Assembly (NCBI GenBank): GCA_963707015.1
Contig: CAVPOO010000004.1
Location: 124,001-188,000 of the forward strand
DNA: 64,000 nt
From: CAVPOO01 sp963707015
GTDB lineage: Bacteria; Pseudomonadota; Gammaproteobacteria; Thiohalobacterales; Thiohalobacteraceae
Direction: 5' to 3'
Of the stretch, positions 26,150 to 35,385 are shown in pieces. A program made the translations under genes and the position numbers. The notes under the pieces were generated by a model. It worked only from the letters and a program-made list of their open reading frames with translations. It was not told the origin of the DNA and ran no database searches. Position 1 is the stretch's first letter. Each line of letters starts with the position of its first letter.

Positions 26150-26814
26150 ACTGCGCTCAACACACCCTTGTCGAGCAGGTACTGCCGCTCGCAGCGGCTC
26201 GCCAGCAGCGCATCGTGCGTCACCAGGACGAGCGCGGTGTCATACTGCGCCTTGAGCGAAAACAGCAACTCTATCACCTGCTGACCCGTCGCCTGATCGA
26301 GGTTACCGGTGGGCTCGTCGGCAAACAGCACCGCCGGGCGCGCCGCAAAGGCCCTCGCGATCGCGACGCGTTGCTGCTCGCCGCCCGACAACTGCGCCGG
26401 ATAGTGCTGGCGCCGCTCCGACAGCCCGACAAGGTCCAGCGCCGCCTCGGCGCTCGCGGTTCCCCGCCCGGAGTCACCGGAAAGCTCAATCGCCAGCCGC
26501 ACGTTCTCGAGCGCCGTCAGCATCGGCAGCAACTGGAAGGACTGAAACACGAACCCGACCCGACCGGCCCTGAGCGCGGCCCGCGCGTCTTCATCCAGCT
26601 GACCGAGGGCGTGTCCGAACAGGCAGGTGTCCCCCCCGCTCGCGACGTCGAGGCCCGCCAGCAGACCCAGCAGGGTGGACTTGCCGGATCCCGAAGCACC
26701 GAGGATGGCCACCGCCTCACCCGCTCCGACATCGAGATCCACGCCACGAAGTATGGACAACCGCCCGCTCGGCCCTGTCACCCATTTCGTCAGTTGACGC
26801 GTCTGGACCATCAT
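26146..26814 (-). CDS. ABC transporter ATPase, YbbA-like (LolD/MacB class)
   Basis: 222 residues. Walker A GASGSGKST, Q-loop FVFQSFQLLP, signature LSGGEQQRVAIARAF, Walker B VLFADEPTGNLD and switch His LVTHD are all intact. LolD/MacB-class ATPases drive type VII ABC exporters that work by mechanotransmission across the inner membrane rather than direct transport. Works with the permease downstream (ATGA overlap). ATG at 26814 is preferred; the GTG/ATG at 26835 would overlap the divergent tesA start. Confidence 0.95.
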   Translation of the reverse strand: MMVQTRQLTKWVTGPSGRLSILRGVDLDVGAGEAVAILGASGSGKSTLLGLLAGLDVASGGDTCLFGHALGQLDEDARAALRAGRVGFVFQSFQLLPMLTALENVRLAIELSGDSGRGTASAEAALDLVGLSERRQHYPAQLSGGEQQRVAIARAFAARPAVLFADEPTGNLDQATGQQVIELLFSLKAQYDTALVLVTHDALLASRCERQYLLDKGVLSAV

Positions 26815-26833
26815 CCCGTTACAATGAACCCCC

Positions 26834-27493
26834 ATGAGACTGGTGCTCCTGTTGCTCCTGCTTTGCCTGCCGGGTATTTCGGGCGCCGACCCCCCCGCGA
26901 TTCTGGTCCTCGGCGACAGCCTCAGTGCGGCCTACGGCATGGACACGGCGCAGGGCTGGGTGCGGCTCCTCGAACAGCGCCTGCAAACCCCAACACGTCG
27001 TTTTCGTGTCGTCAATGCCAGCATCAGCGGCGACACCACCCGCGGCGCCCTGGCACGCCTTGGCGGCGCACTCCGTACCCATCGGCCCGCGATCGTCATC
27101 ATTGGCCTCGGCGGGAACGATGGCCTGCGCGGGATCAGTCTGCAGGAGATGAAGAAAAATCTCGGCGAACTGGTCGCCGCCAGTCAGCGGCACGGGGCCC
27201 GTGTGCTGCTGCTGGGTATGCGGCTGCCGCCCAATTATGGCAAGTTTTATACCGAGAGGTTCCATCAGGTGTACGTCGAGGTTGCCGACGAGAAGCAGGC
27301 ATCCCTGGTGCCGTTCTTCCTGGAAGGCGTCGCCGAAGATCTTTCACTCATGCAGGATGACGGCATCCATCCGACGGTCGCCGCACAACCCCTGCTGCTC
27401 GACCGGGTGTGGCCCTATCTCCAACCCCTGCTGTCGGATGTAAACAGCCCTTCCAGCGCGCCGGCGACCGGGCCTGCCGAGCCGGGCGGATAA
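26834..27493 (+). CDS. tesA: TesA, periplasmic acyl-CoA thioesterase / lysophospholipase / arylesterase
   Basis: 219 residues with a signal peptide (about 1-18, LLLLLLCLPGISGA). SGNH-hydrolase blocks: ILVLGDSLSAAYGM (block I Ser), VVNASISGDTTRGALARL (block II Gly), IGLGGNDGLRGI (block III Asn) and DDGIHPTVAAQPL (block V Asp and His). TesA cleaves thioesters and esters of fatty acids. Divergent from the ABC pair with only 19 bases between starts, so promoters overlap coding sequence; the conserved gene pairing with ybbA/ybbP is seen in many gammaproteobacteria. C-terminal tail of about 20 residues is Pro/Ser rich and unusual. Confidence 0.95.
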   Translation: MRLVLLLLLLCLPGISGADPPAILVLGDSLSAAYGMDTAQGWVRLLEQRLQTPTRRFRVVNASISGDTTRGALARLGGALRTHRPAIVIIGLGGNDGLRGISLQEMKKNLGELVAASQRHGARVLLLGMRLPPNYGKFYTERFHQVYVEVADEKQASLVPFFLEGVAEDLSLMQDDGIHPTVAAQPLLLDRVWPYLQPLLSDVNSPSSAPATGPAEPGG

Positions 27494-27773
27494 CAGGCGC
27501 CTGGCGGGTCGGGTGCTGGCACTACCGATGATGTGATCGCGCCAGTGCGCGGGCGCCGCCCGGCGGGCCGGGTCGATATCGAGAACCGGATTCGGCTGGT
27601 CTCTTCGCAGACTGAACCCAGGTTTTTCGCAATCGCGGCACCCGTCTTCCCTGGCTCATATGTGAACCGGCCAGTTAGACCGGGCCGTGTCGGGAATCGG
27701 GCGCCACAAAGAGTGCGCCAGGTCGCACCCCACGCGCCGGCGTAAGCATGCCTCAGCAGCAGCTGGCAGGCGC

Positions 27774-28253
27774 CTATTCCTCTTCCTGATGTTTTTCCAC
27801 CCACGCCTGCGCGAGGTTGCGCGCCTCCGCGATCTGATCGGGCGTCATTTTCTTCTCCAGGGTATCGCGGTTGGTGCCGGCATTTTCGACGATTCCGGAT
27901 GCGCTCGCCAGATTGAACCACATATGGGCCTGAACGTAATTCTTCAGAACGCCTTGTCCCTGATAGTACATGATGCCCAGATTGTATTGCGCGAGGGCGT
28001 ACCCCTGTTCGGCCGCCCTGCGATACCACTTGACGGCCTCGGGATAATCCTGCGGGACACCCCGCCCATAGTGGTACATGTAACCGATGTTCAGCTGCGC
28101 CAGGGTATTACCCCGCTCGGCCAGCAGCCGCCATTCATCCAGTGCCGCCGCATAGTCCCCGCGCCCGTAGGCTTCCAGACCCTTGTTGAAGCCACTCCAG
28201 GCCGGACTGATTCCGACCAGCAACAGGCATAATCCGATAATTGCTGCGCGCAT
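27774..28253 (-). CDS. Sel1-repeat secreted protein
   Basis: 159 residues with a signal peptide (about 1-20). Two to three Sel1-like (TPR-related) repeats: GDYAAALDEWRLLAERGN, LAQLNIGYMYHYGRGVPQDY, KWYRRAAEQGYALAQYNLGI and YYQGQGVLKNYVQAHMWFNL. Such proteins bind partners in the periplasm and often regulate stress or envelope pathways. No enzyme motif. Stands alone; neighbouring open frames on the same strand are shadows. Confidence 0.88.
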   Translation of the reverse strand: MRAAIIGLCLLLVGISPAWSGFNKGLEAYGRGDYAAALDEWRLLAERGNTLAQLNIGYMYHYGRGVPQDYPEAVKWYRRAAEQGYALAQYNLGIMYYQGQGVLKNYVQAHMWFNLASASGIVENAGTNRDTLEKKMTPDQIAEARNLAQAWVEKHQEEE

Positions 28254-28541
28254 GAGCCTCCCTCCGTGTAATGATTTTCTCGCCCAGAATCCGCCCCCAC
28301 GGCACTTTCACGGGCTGGCAGCCCTGGATTGCCGTACCGTAGCGAATGTCACGACAGTGTCTGCATCCCGCCGTTCACCCCCTCATCGCCACAGGCCAGA
28401 CGCGTAACGAATGCAGTCCGGCCAGACAGGCGATGGTTCTTTGTCCGCCACCCCCTTCGCAGAACACGGGGTGCGGCGCCTGGGACGTCTGCAGTATACG
28501 CCGCGGCCATCATACAATGCCGACGGCTGAATCAGCACCTA

Positions 28542-28728
28542 CTAGTACGCTTTCAACTTGATAATGACGGATGCTGACAAATTAAGCAGAGTGCCGGCAT
28601 TATTATTTATAGCCACGGAATCCACGGAATGACACGGAAAAAATTCTAATGGGTGTTAGTTCTTCCCGTGTTTTTCCGTGGATTCCGTGGCCATACTATC
28701 CGTCATTATCAGATTGAAAAAGCACTAG
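28542..28728. mobile_element. Family B palindromic element, copy 2
   Basis: 187 bp in the opposite orientation to copy 1, from CTAGTACGCTTTCAACTTG to ...GAAAAAGCACTAG. Its right CTAG (28725-28728) is the first four bases of an A-type end. Confidence 0.85.
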
Positions 28729-28752
28729 GAGCCTGTCGGACTTAGGCTGATC
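28725..28752. mobile_element. Truncated end of a family A element
   Basis: CTAGGAGCCTGTCGGACTTA and 7 more matching bases are present, then the similarity to full copies ends. Only one terminal repeat survives; the rest was deleted. Confidence 0.75.
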
Positions 28753-28976
28753 CCAGCCCTGCCGCACGGGGTGTTCGAGCGCATGGCGCTCACCGGCAGA
28801 CAGCCAGAACACGGGGGCGCGGAACCGCGCAGTCGTCACCGCGACACACATGTTTACCCGATCCTGGCGTATCCTGCATTGCTTCCGCAGGCGGGACGGC
28901 CACGAATGAGCGCCGCGCCGCGAAAGCCTGTACGACAAACCTGACCACCAGGCCAGGATTAGAGGACGACCCTGCC

Positions 28977-29486
28977 ATGAAACATGCGCTAACGTTTCTC
29001 AGTATGCTTACCTTGGTGACTGGCGTCGCGGCAACGCGCCCCTGGGCAGCCGAGCCCAGCCCGGCCCGCAGCGTAACCGGTCAGGCATCGGCCTACGCGC
29101 CCCCCGGGCCCTACCGCAGCTCTGTACAGGGTACGCCCGACTATCACACACCGTGGGATTATCATGGCAGACCCCTGCCATACCCACAGGGTGTGCCGCA
29201 GGTAACCGAAGCCGCGACGACCGTTGAGACAACGGCGGATGCAGCCCGCGGCACGGCGCCGGACACGGCCGTAGCGGAGGCGGCGACGCCTGCGGTTACG
29301 ACGACAACCGGCGGCGAAGCGACCCGCCAGGCTGGCGACCCGATCGCGGCTGAAGAAGTCGCCGTGGTGCGGGCCGAGCGCCGCCTGTACCAGCTCAGGG
29401 TTCTGCAGGAGCTGCTCGATGACGGAATCCTTTCTGCCGACGAAGAGCAGCGACTCCGCCGTCGCATCCTCGCGGCAGGCCAGTAG
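28977..29486 (+). CDS. Exported protein with SHOCT-like C-terminal helix pair
   Basis: 169 residues. Signal peptide about 1-25 (ends WAAE), then a Pro/Gly/Tyr-rich linker (YAPPGPYRSSVQGTPDYHTP) and a Thr/Ala-rich stretch, then a C-terminal RLYQLRVLQELLDDGILSAD followed by EEQRLRRRILAAGQ: the length and pattern (L-x2-L-x3-G-I/L-x2-E-E) of SHOCT oligomerisation modules. Low-complexity middle suggests a surface or stalk role. Function unknown. Just upstream of the response-regulator operon but separated by 160 bases. Confidence 0.6.
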   Translation: MKHALTFLSMLTLVTGVAATRPWAAEPSPARSVTGQASAYAPPGPYRSSVQGTPDYHTPWDYHGRPLPYPQGVPQVTEAATTVETTADAARGTAPDTAVAEAATPAVTTTTGGEATRQAGDPIAAEEVAVVRAERRLYQLRVLQELLDDGILSADEEQRLRRRILAAGQ

Positions 29487-29646
29487 GACACACAGCAAAC
29501 CGGTAAGGCGAAAGCGCAGATCCGGACACCCTCGCGTGTGACAATTATTCACAAAATCATCTACTCTTGCCGCGCCGGTTGTGAAAACATGGCCGCATAG
29601 TGACGATCAGCCCAGGACCAGTGTCAGCGCCTGAGAGGAGGCACCC

Positions 29647-30357
29647 GTGCGTATTGCAGTTCTGGAAGACGATGCGGCCCAGACGGAACTGATTCAGTCC
29701 TGGTTCAGGGAAGCGGGCCATGACTGCCATGCCTTTGCCGCCGGTAATGAATTCAAGTCTGCGCTGCAGCACGAAACCTTCGATCTGCTGGTGATGGACT
29801 GGAATCTGCCGGATACCAGCGGGCCGGACGTGCTGACCTGGGTGCGGGAAAACCTGGACTGGCATATCCCGGTGCTGTTCGTGACCAGCCGCGACCACGA
29901 GGAGGATATTGTCTTCGCACTGGAACATGGCGCGGACGATTACATGACCAAGCCGCTGAAACGGCGCGAGACCCTGGCGCGGATCGCCGCCCTGGAACGC
30001 CGCAGCCTGCCGGCTGGCGAGCAGGGGCACTCGCTCAGACACGGGCCGTTCGAATTCGACATCCCCAGCCGCCGCGTGACGATCGGCGAGGACCGGGTTG
30101 AACTGACTCACAAGGAATTCGAGCTCGCGTTACTGCTGTTTCGCAACCCCGGCCGCCTGCTCTCGCGCAGTTACATCCTCGAAAATGTGTGGGGCACACG
30201 CGCCGAATTGAGTACGCGCACCGTCGACACGCATGTCAGCCGGGTGCGCAACAAGCTTGGCATCCGCCCCGACAGGGGCGTGCGTCTGAACGCCATCTAC
30301 AACCATGGCTACCGCCTGGAACCCCTGCCCACCAGCGATGCCACGTCACGGCCCTGA
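29647..30357 (+). CDS. OmpR/PhoB family response regulator
   Basis: 236 residues. Receiver domain (1-115) with the acidic pair Glu7/Asp8 and Asp9 (VLEDDAAQ), phosphoacceptor Asp51 in LLVMDWNLPD, Thr/Ser in FVTSRD and Lys in TKPLKRRE. The C-terminal winged helix (135-230) has VELTHKEFELALLLFRNPGR and VDTHVSRVRNKLG. First gene of the operon RR - LysM/FecR protein - CHASE2 histidine kinase, so the kinase at 32092 is the likely partner. GAGAGGAGGCACCC before the start is a strong ribosome site. Confidence 0.93.
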   Translation: MRIAVLEDDAAQTELIQSWFREAGHDCHAFAAGNEFKSALQHETFDLLVMDWNLPDTSGPDVLTWVRENLDWHIPVLFVTSRDHEEDIVFALEHGADDYMTKPLKRRETLARIAALERRSLPAGEQGHSLRHGPFEFDIPSRRVTIGEDRVELTHKEFELALLLFRNPGRLLSRSYILENVWGTRAELSTRTVDTHVSRVRNKLGIRPDRGVRLNAIYNHGYRLEPLPTSDATSRP

Positions 30358-30406
30358 GGCCCTTCGTTTATACTTGGCCTCTTCGTGCGCGACCGGAGAA
30401 GCGGGT

Positions 30407-32092
30407 GTGAGAACAAACAGGAATGCCGGCGATCGGCCCAAGCCGCGGCCCGGTATGCGCCGGATACGGCGCACCAAAAGTGTCTGGCTGGCGGCGCTGC
30501 TGCTGGTGCTGCTCATCCCTGTGGCGGTCGCCGAGAACTGGATCTACACGGTACGCCCGGGTGACAACCTCTGGAACCTGAGCGAACGGCACCTGACCAG
30601 TATGAAGTACTGGCGACCCCTCCAGCAGCTGAACAATATCATCGACCCGCTGCACATCCCACCCGGCACCCGCTTGAAATTCCCCCTCGCCTGGCTCAAA
30701 CACCAGCCGGCTTCCGCCGAGGTCGCCCAGTTGCAGGGCAGTGCACAGCTTATTCGCGCCGCCGATGGTAAGACCCAGCCGTTGACGGTCAAGGCCCGGC
30801 TGTACAGCGGCGACCGTATTCAGACCGGTCCGGACGCCAATCTGAGCATACGCTTTGCAGACGGCTCCGAACTTCTGGTGCTGTCCGACAGCGAGGTCGT
30901 CATGGACAGCCTCAGCGCCTACGGTACCACCGGCATGGTCGACACCCGTATTCGGCTGCCGGGTGGCCGGGTCGACACCCGGGTAAAGCCCAGCAAGGGA
31001 CCGGGCAGCCGTTACCAGATCATCACGCCGGCCGCGGTTGCCGCGGTGCGCGGCACCGGATTCCGCGTCAGCTCGGACCGTGAAAAGCCCGTCGCCCGCA
31101 GCGAAGTCATGCAAGGGAAGGTCGGGGTCAGCGGGGCCGGTGTCGATCAGTTGGTGCCGGCCGGCTTCGGGATCGTCGCCGAAGCCGGCCAGCCGCTGCA
31201 GCCACCCAGAAAACTGCTGCCAGCGCCAGATCTTTCCGCTGTCCCGGCAGTGCTCGAGCGTCTGCCACTGCGGTTTGCCTGGCCGGGCGTGGCGGGTGCC
31301 GTACACTATCGCTTCCAGATTGCGCCCGATACCCGGTTTGACCGCCTGCTCGCAGACGCCGTCACCGAGGCAGCCGAGGCCAGCTGGCCGGACCTGCCCG
31401 ACGGCGAGTACCAGCTGCGCGTGCGCGCCATTGACCAGGACAGACTGGAGGGACTGAACGCGGTCCATGCCTTCAGCGTCGATGCCCGACCGCCACCCCC
31501 ACGGCTGATCGGGCTGATCGACGGTGTCCTGACGCGTCAGGCACGACCCGAATTCAGCTGGTCGCAACCGGCCGGCACCACCGCCTATCATTTTCAGCTG
31601 GCACGAGACGCGGCCTTCCGGGACCTGCTGGCGGAACGTGGCGACCTGCGCGAACCGCGTTTCCAGCCCGAACAGGCGCTGCCGCCGGGGCGCTACTACT
31701 GGCGCGTCGCCACCCATGACGGAAGCGGCAGGCCCGGACCCTTCAGTGACGCACAGGCTTTTCACTTCCGTCCGGTGCCGCCCGCCCCGGATCCGGCAGC
31801 ACCGCAGATCGGTAAACAGGACGTGAGCTTCCACTGGCAGGCCGTCGAGGGCGCGGCACGCTACCACTTCCAGCTCGCGCAAGATCCGGATTTCAATGAG
31901 ATCATCGTTGACCAGACGCTCGCCGAGCCTCGCCTGACGATGCCGCGGCCACCGGGCCGAGAATATTATTTCCGCGCCCGGTCACTGGATACCGACGGTG
32001 AGGCCGGGCCGTACAGCAGCGCACAGCCAGTCACCGTACCGCCCGCCAGCTACTGGCCATTATTGCTTCTGGTGATCCCGCTGTTGTTGTGA
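30407..32092 (+). CDS. LysM-FecR-(FN3-like)3 exported protein
   Basis: 561 residues from GTG 30407 (GGAGAAGCGG upstream; ATG 30455 also possible). Order: cleavable signal or anchor (WLAALLLVLLIPVAVAENWI, about 27-46), LysM (IYTVRPGDNLWNLSERHLTS, about 45-95), FecR domain (about 125-235; VKPSKGPGSRYQIITPAAVA and RGTGFRVSS), then three repeats of a fibronectin-III-like unit (FAWPGVAGAVHYRFQ, FSWSQPAGTTAYHFQLARDA, FHWQAVEGAARYHFQLAQDP), and a hydrophobic C-terminal tail. LysM binds peptidoglycan. It may bridge wall and sensor kinase. Its stop overlaps the kinase start (TGATG). Confidence 0.85.
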   Translation: MRTNRNAGDRPKPRPGMRRIRRTKSVWLAALLLVLLIPVAVAENWIYTVRPGDNLWNLSERHLTSMKYWRPLQQLNNIIDPLHIPPGTRLKFPLAWLKHQPASAEVAQLQGSAQLIRAADGKTQPLTVKARLYSGDRIQTGPDANLSIRFADGSELLVLSDSEVVMDSLSAYGTTGMVDTRIRLPGGRVDTRVKPSKGPGSRYQIITPAAVAAVRGTGFRVSSDREKPVARSEVMQGKVGVSGAGVDQLVPAGFGIVAEAGQPLQPPRKLLPAPDLSAVPAVLERLPLRFAWPGVAGAVHYRFQIAPDTRFDRLLADAVTEAAEASWPDLPDGEYQLRVRAIDQDRLEGLNAVHAFSVDARPPPPRLIGLIDGVLTRQARPEFSWSQPAGTTAYHFQLARDAAFRDLLAERGDLREPRFQPEQALPPGRYYWRVATHDGSGRPGPFSDAQAFHFRPVPPAPDPAAPQIGKQDVSFHWQAVEGAARYHFQLAQDPDFNEIIVDQTLAEPRLTMPRPPGREYYFRARSLDTDGEAGPYSSAQPVTVPPASYWPLLLLVIPLLL

Positions 32093-34716
32093 TGCCCGGC
32101 AGCCCACGCCAGCATGCGCTGCCGGAACGTCTCACCCTTGCACTGGTACTGGTCGGGCTGGCCGTGCTGTGCGTCCAGCAGGGCTGGCTGTGGCGAGGGG
32201 ACCAGCTCATCTACGATGCCCAGCTGCGCTTCTGGTCGCGTCCCGCACCGGACGACATCATCATTGTCGCCATCGATGAGGCCAGCCTGGCACAGTTCGG
32301 ACGCTGGCCATGGCCGCGCCAGGTTCACGCCCAGCTGCTGAAAAAGATCATGGACGAAAGTCCGCGCGCAGTCGCCTTCGACATCATCTTCGCCGAGCCC
32401 GATCTGAAGAATCCCGCGGGTGACGCGCAGTTCGCCGAGGCAATTCACGCCAGTGGGCGGGTGGCGTTGCCGGTACTGATGGCGCAACGGCGCGCGGGCG
32501 GCCAGCCACTGGAGATCCTGCCCCTGCCAGCCCTGGCCGATGCCGCCGCCGCGCTCGGTCACGTGCATGTGGAACTGGACCCGGACGGCATCGCTCGCCG
32601 GCTGTACCTGCGCGAGGGTCTGGGCAGTCCTTACTGGCCGCATCTGAGCCTTGCCCTGCTGAAGATTGCCGGGCAGCGACCGACCCGGGCGGAGATGGCG
32701 CCGCACGATGCTCCCGAGGCCTCACACGCGCCCCTGGTATGGTTCCGCGAGCAGGCCCTGCTTATCCCCTATGCCGGCCCGCCGGGCCATTTCCGGCAGG
32801 TGTCCTTTGCGCAGGTCATGCACGGCGACTACGCACCCGACACCTTTCGCGACAAACTGGTCCTGATCGGCAGCACCGCCGCCGGTTTGAGTGACGCGCT
32901 GCCGACGCCGGTGTCCGGCTTCAGTCACTCCATGACCGGCGTGGAGATCAACGCCAATGTGCTCGACGCGATACTGCGCGGCATTCACATTGCGCCGCTC
33001 GCCAGGGGCTGGCAGCTCGCCTTGAGCGGCCTGATTGCGCTGCTGCCGATGCTGATCTTTCCGTATCTGGCGCCACGCGCCAACTTGCTCGCGACGGTCG
33101 CCTTGATGCTCGCCGCGCTCGCCCTGAGCGCTACGCTGCTGATGGTGCTCCAGCGCTGGTTTCCCCCCACCTCCGCACTGGTCACGCTCGCCGTGAGTTA
33201 CCCATTGTGGAGCTGGCGTCGCCTCGAACAGGCGATGCGCTACCTCAGCCAGGAACTCGACCAGCTCCACGAGCAGGAAGCGGGCCTGGCGTCTGCACGC
33301 ACTGCCGAGCTCGAGCGCGGCCTCGAATTCCTGCAGTACATCCTGCCACTGCGCGGCTGGAGCCTGTCCGGTCGGCAAGGCCGGGAAGCAGCCAGCCAGG
33401 GCGAAAAACCCCGGCTGCCGCCCGGTGAAATACCCGCGGGCCAGTGGCTGGGCCAGGGTGATGACCTGTGGACCACGCTGGTGTATCGGGGCCGGGAAAC
33501 GTATCTGGGTCTGCGCTGGGAACCCTCCCGCACGCCCAACGCCCGCGAGCAGGCACTGCTCGATGCACTTCCGCAGCAGTTTGCGCAGCCCGTTGAGAGC
33601 AGTCCGTGGGGGACAGCCGAAGTCGTGCAGGCCCGGATTCAGCAGGTGCAACAGGCCGCGGCGCGACTGCGCACATTGCGCCGGTTTGTCGACGACAGCC
33701 TGTCCAATATGGCCGACGGCGTCCTGGTAACGGACGCCCTGGGACAGATTCAGCTGTCCAATGCACGCGCCGGCTGGTACCTGCGGGGCGATGATGACGC
33801 CACCTTGAGCGGTGTGCCGCTCACTACCCTGCTCGCGGACCTGCAGCTTCAGGAGGCCGGCAACTGGCAGGCCCTGTTACGTCTCGCCCTGCTGCAACAG
33901 GCGCGCGTTCAGGCCGATGCCCGGCACCGCAACGGGCGCCACCTGCTGGTGCAGATCGCGCCCCTGTCCCAGGACTCGCTGCAGCCTGGCGGACTGATCC
34001 TCAACTTCTCCGACATCACGCCACTGAAGGCCAGTGAGCACAAACGTAACGAGCTGCTCAACTTCCTGTCGCACGACCTGCGGTCACCGCTGGTATCGCT
34101 CCTGGCACTGGTGGAACTGGCCAAGAGCAAGACTTCAACCGACGAGGTGCAGGCGCTGCTCACGCGCATGGAGAGTTACACGGAAACAACCATTCAGCTG
34201 GCCGAGCAGTTTTTGCAGCTGGCACGCGCCGAAAGCAGCCAGGACCTCCCGTTTCATGAGCTCGACCTTGTTGCGGTCACAATGAACGCCCTGGAGCAGG
34301 TCTGGGGCCAGGCCCAGGCCAAGCGCATTCAGCTCAGGCAGACATTTGATCTGGACGAAGCCTGGATTCGCGGTGAGGGCGGGCTGCTCGAACGCGCGCT
34401 GGTAAACCTGCTCAGTAACGCGATTAAATACAGCGAATCCGATCGCACGGTCGGCGTACGGCTTTTCAGCCGCGCCGATGAACTTTATTGCTGCGTCATT
34501 GACGCGGGATACGGCATCCCCGCGGCCGACCTTCCGCGTCTGTTCGACCGCTTTCGGCGCGTACACCGCAGGGACCGCCCAGTACAGGCCGGCGCCGGAC
34601 TCGGCCTGGCCTTCGTCGATGCGGTTGCCCGGCGTCACGGCGGGCGCGTTGAGGTGGAAAGCGTCGAGGGCCAGGGCTCGCGGTTCTGTCTCATCCTGCC
34701 GGCGCCGTCGGCGTGA
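32092..34716 (+). CDS. CHASE2-PAS sensor histidine kinase
   Basis: 874 residues. One N-terminal TM (LTLALVLVGLAVLCVQQGWL), extracytoplasmic CHASE2 domain (about 35-300; DDIIIVAIDEASLAQFGRWP, RAVAFDIIFAEPD), then three TMs (about 305-375), a coiled segment, a PAS-like domain (about 535-640), HisKA with phospho-His in LLNFLSHDLRSPLVSLLALV, and HATPase with N box LERALVNLLSNAIKYS, G1 DAGYGIPAADLPRLFDRFRR and GAGLGLAFVDAVARRHGG. CHASE2 senses an unknown extracellular cue. Pairs with the response regulator two genes upstream; the LysM-FecR protein between them is likely a sensor accessory. Confidence 0.92.
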   Translation: MPGSPRQHALPERLTLALVLVGLAVLCVQQGWLWRGDQLIYDAQLRFWSRPAPDDIIIVAIDEASLAQFGRWPWPRQVHAQLLKKIMDESPRAVAFDIIFAEPDLKNPAGDAQFAEAIHASGRVALPVLMAQRRAGGQPLEILPLPALADAAAALGHVHVELDPDGIARRLYLREGLGSPYWPHLSLALLKIAGQRPTRAEMAPHDAPEASHAPLVWFREQALLIPYAGPPGHFRQVSFAQVMHGDYAPDTFRDKLVLIGSTAAGLSDALPTPVSGFSHSMTGVEINANVLDAILRGIHIAPLARGWQLALSGLIALLPMLIFPYLAPRANLLATVALMLAALALSATLLMVLQRWFPPTSALVTLAVSYPLWSWRRLEQAMRYLSQELDQLHEQEAGLASARTAELERGLEFLQYILPLRGWSLSGRQGREAASQGEKPRLPPGEIPAGQWLGQGDDLWTTLVYRGRETYLGLRWEPSRTPNAREQALLDALPQQFAQPVESSPWGTAEVVQARIQQVQQAAARLRTLRRFVDDSLSNMADGVLVTDALGQIQLSNARAGWYLRGDDDATLSGVPLTTLLADLQLQEAGNWQALLRLALLQQARVQADARHRNGRHLLVQIAPLSQDSLQPGGLILNFSDITPLKASEHKRNELLNFLSHDLRSPLVSLLALVELAKSKTSTDEVQALLTRMESYTETTIQLAEQFLQLARAESSQDLPFHELDLVAVTMNALEQVWGQAQAKRIQLRQTFDLDEAWIRGEGGLLERALVNLLSNAIKYSESDRTVGVRLFSRADELYCCVIDAGYGIPAADLPRLFDRFRRVHRRDRPVQAGAGLGLAFVDAVARRHGGRVEVESVEGQGSRFCLILPAPSA

Positions 34717-34761
34717 CGGGCGGATGCGTCAGAACCGTAGTGTACAGTCCCGCCCGTCGCG

Positions 34762-35172
34762 TCAGTACCTGACGACCGGCTGCAGCGTTTTCGCGTGCTC
34801 CACCCAGTTACTGACCTGTCTGCTATTGGGAACCTGGCGAACCAGGCGCTTGTCCTTGTTCAGTTTGATCATCGTTTCCGCGAGATTGTCGGGATTGCGC
34901 GTACGCAGTTCCCGGACGGTATCGACCCCGGCAGCCTCCAGCAGCTCGGCGTACTGGCTGGCCACACCCTTGACCCGGAACAGGTCGCTCATGTTGACCC
35001 ACCTGAGAATCAGCTTCTCATTGATACCCGTTGTCTGCGCCAGGGCTGCGCGGCCTTCGCGCGTGGCTCCGGCCTGCAGCAACCGCTCGGTATTGGTAAT
35101 GCCCGCTGCCTGCAGTGCTTCGGCGTAGCGGGGTCCGATCCCTTCAATGGTCTGGATACCTTTTGCCATCAT
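34762..35172 (-). CDS. DUF4332 helix-hairpin-helix protein
   Basis: 136 residues (ATG 35172 with GGAGG five bases away, or 35169 at eight). IQTIEGIGPRYAEALQAAGI and then FRVKGVASQYAELLEAAGVD give two helix-hairpin-helix-like repeats, each like the DNA-polymerase/RadA HhH, with LRTRNPDNLAETMIKLNKDK after. DUF4332 proteins bind nucleic acid or ribosomal components by inference; the role is unknown. Convergent with the histidine kinase, 45 bases away. Confidence 0.8.
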   Translation of the reverse strand: MMAKGIQTIEGIGPRYAEALQAAGITNTERLLQAGATREGRAALAQTTGINEKLILRWVNMSDLFRVKGVASQYAELLEAAGVDTVRELRTRNPDNLAETMIKLNKDKRLVRQVPNSRQVSNWVEHAKTLQPVVRY

Positions 35173-35229
35173 CACGTCCTCCACGCTGTTTGTATCGAAT
35201 GTCAGATGCAATTGACCTGCCGGTTCCAG

Positions 35230-35340
35230 TCAGCCGAACAGGTTTTTTGTGAGCCCGCCCAGGCGGCTGGCGCCGCCGCCGGTGAGTTTGTTGAGCAGCC
35301 GGGCGCCCTTACTGCTGGCAAGTTCCCTGGTCAGACCCAT
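35230..35340 (-). CDS. Small basic protein, 36 aa
   Basis: 36 residues, MGLTRELASSKGARLLNKLT then GGGASRLGGLTKNLFG, basic and amphipathic. GGGAG lies 8 bases before the ATG. Between mscL and the DUF4332 gene on the same strand. Function unknown; it might be a microprotein with membrane affinity. Confidence 0.45.
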   Translation of the reverse strand: MGLTRELASSKGARLLNKLTGGGASRLGGLTKNLFG

Positions 35341-35385
35341 GTGACTTGCTCCCGCAATTTCGCGCCGAAACGTCCCGTAGGGCAG

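Larger units (their letters stand above)
28254..28976. other. Gene-free stretch with a B element and an A-end remnant
   Basis: 723 bases between the Sel1 gene and the SHOCT-like gene. The family B copy at 28542-28728 and the cut A-end at 28725-28752 lie here. No other feature is supported. Confidence 0.6.

Noticed and set aside
27415..28029. Long minus-strand frame overlapping the Sel1 gene
   Set aside because: It is a different frame of the same strand over the Sel1 gene and has no domain features.
30368..31882. 504-codon minus-strand frame opposite the FecR gene
   Set aside because: Shadow of a GC-rich coding strand; its reverse complement has complete LysM, FecR and FN3 domains.
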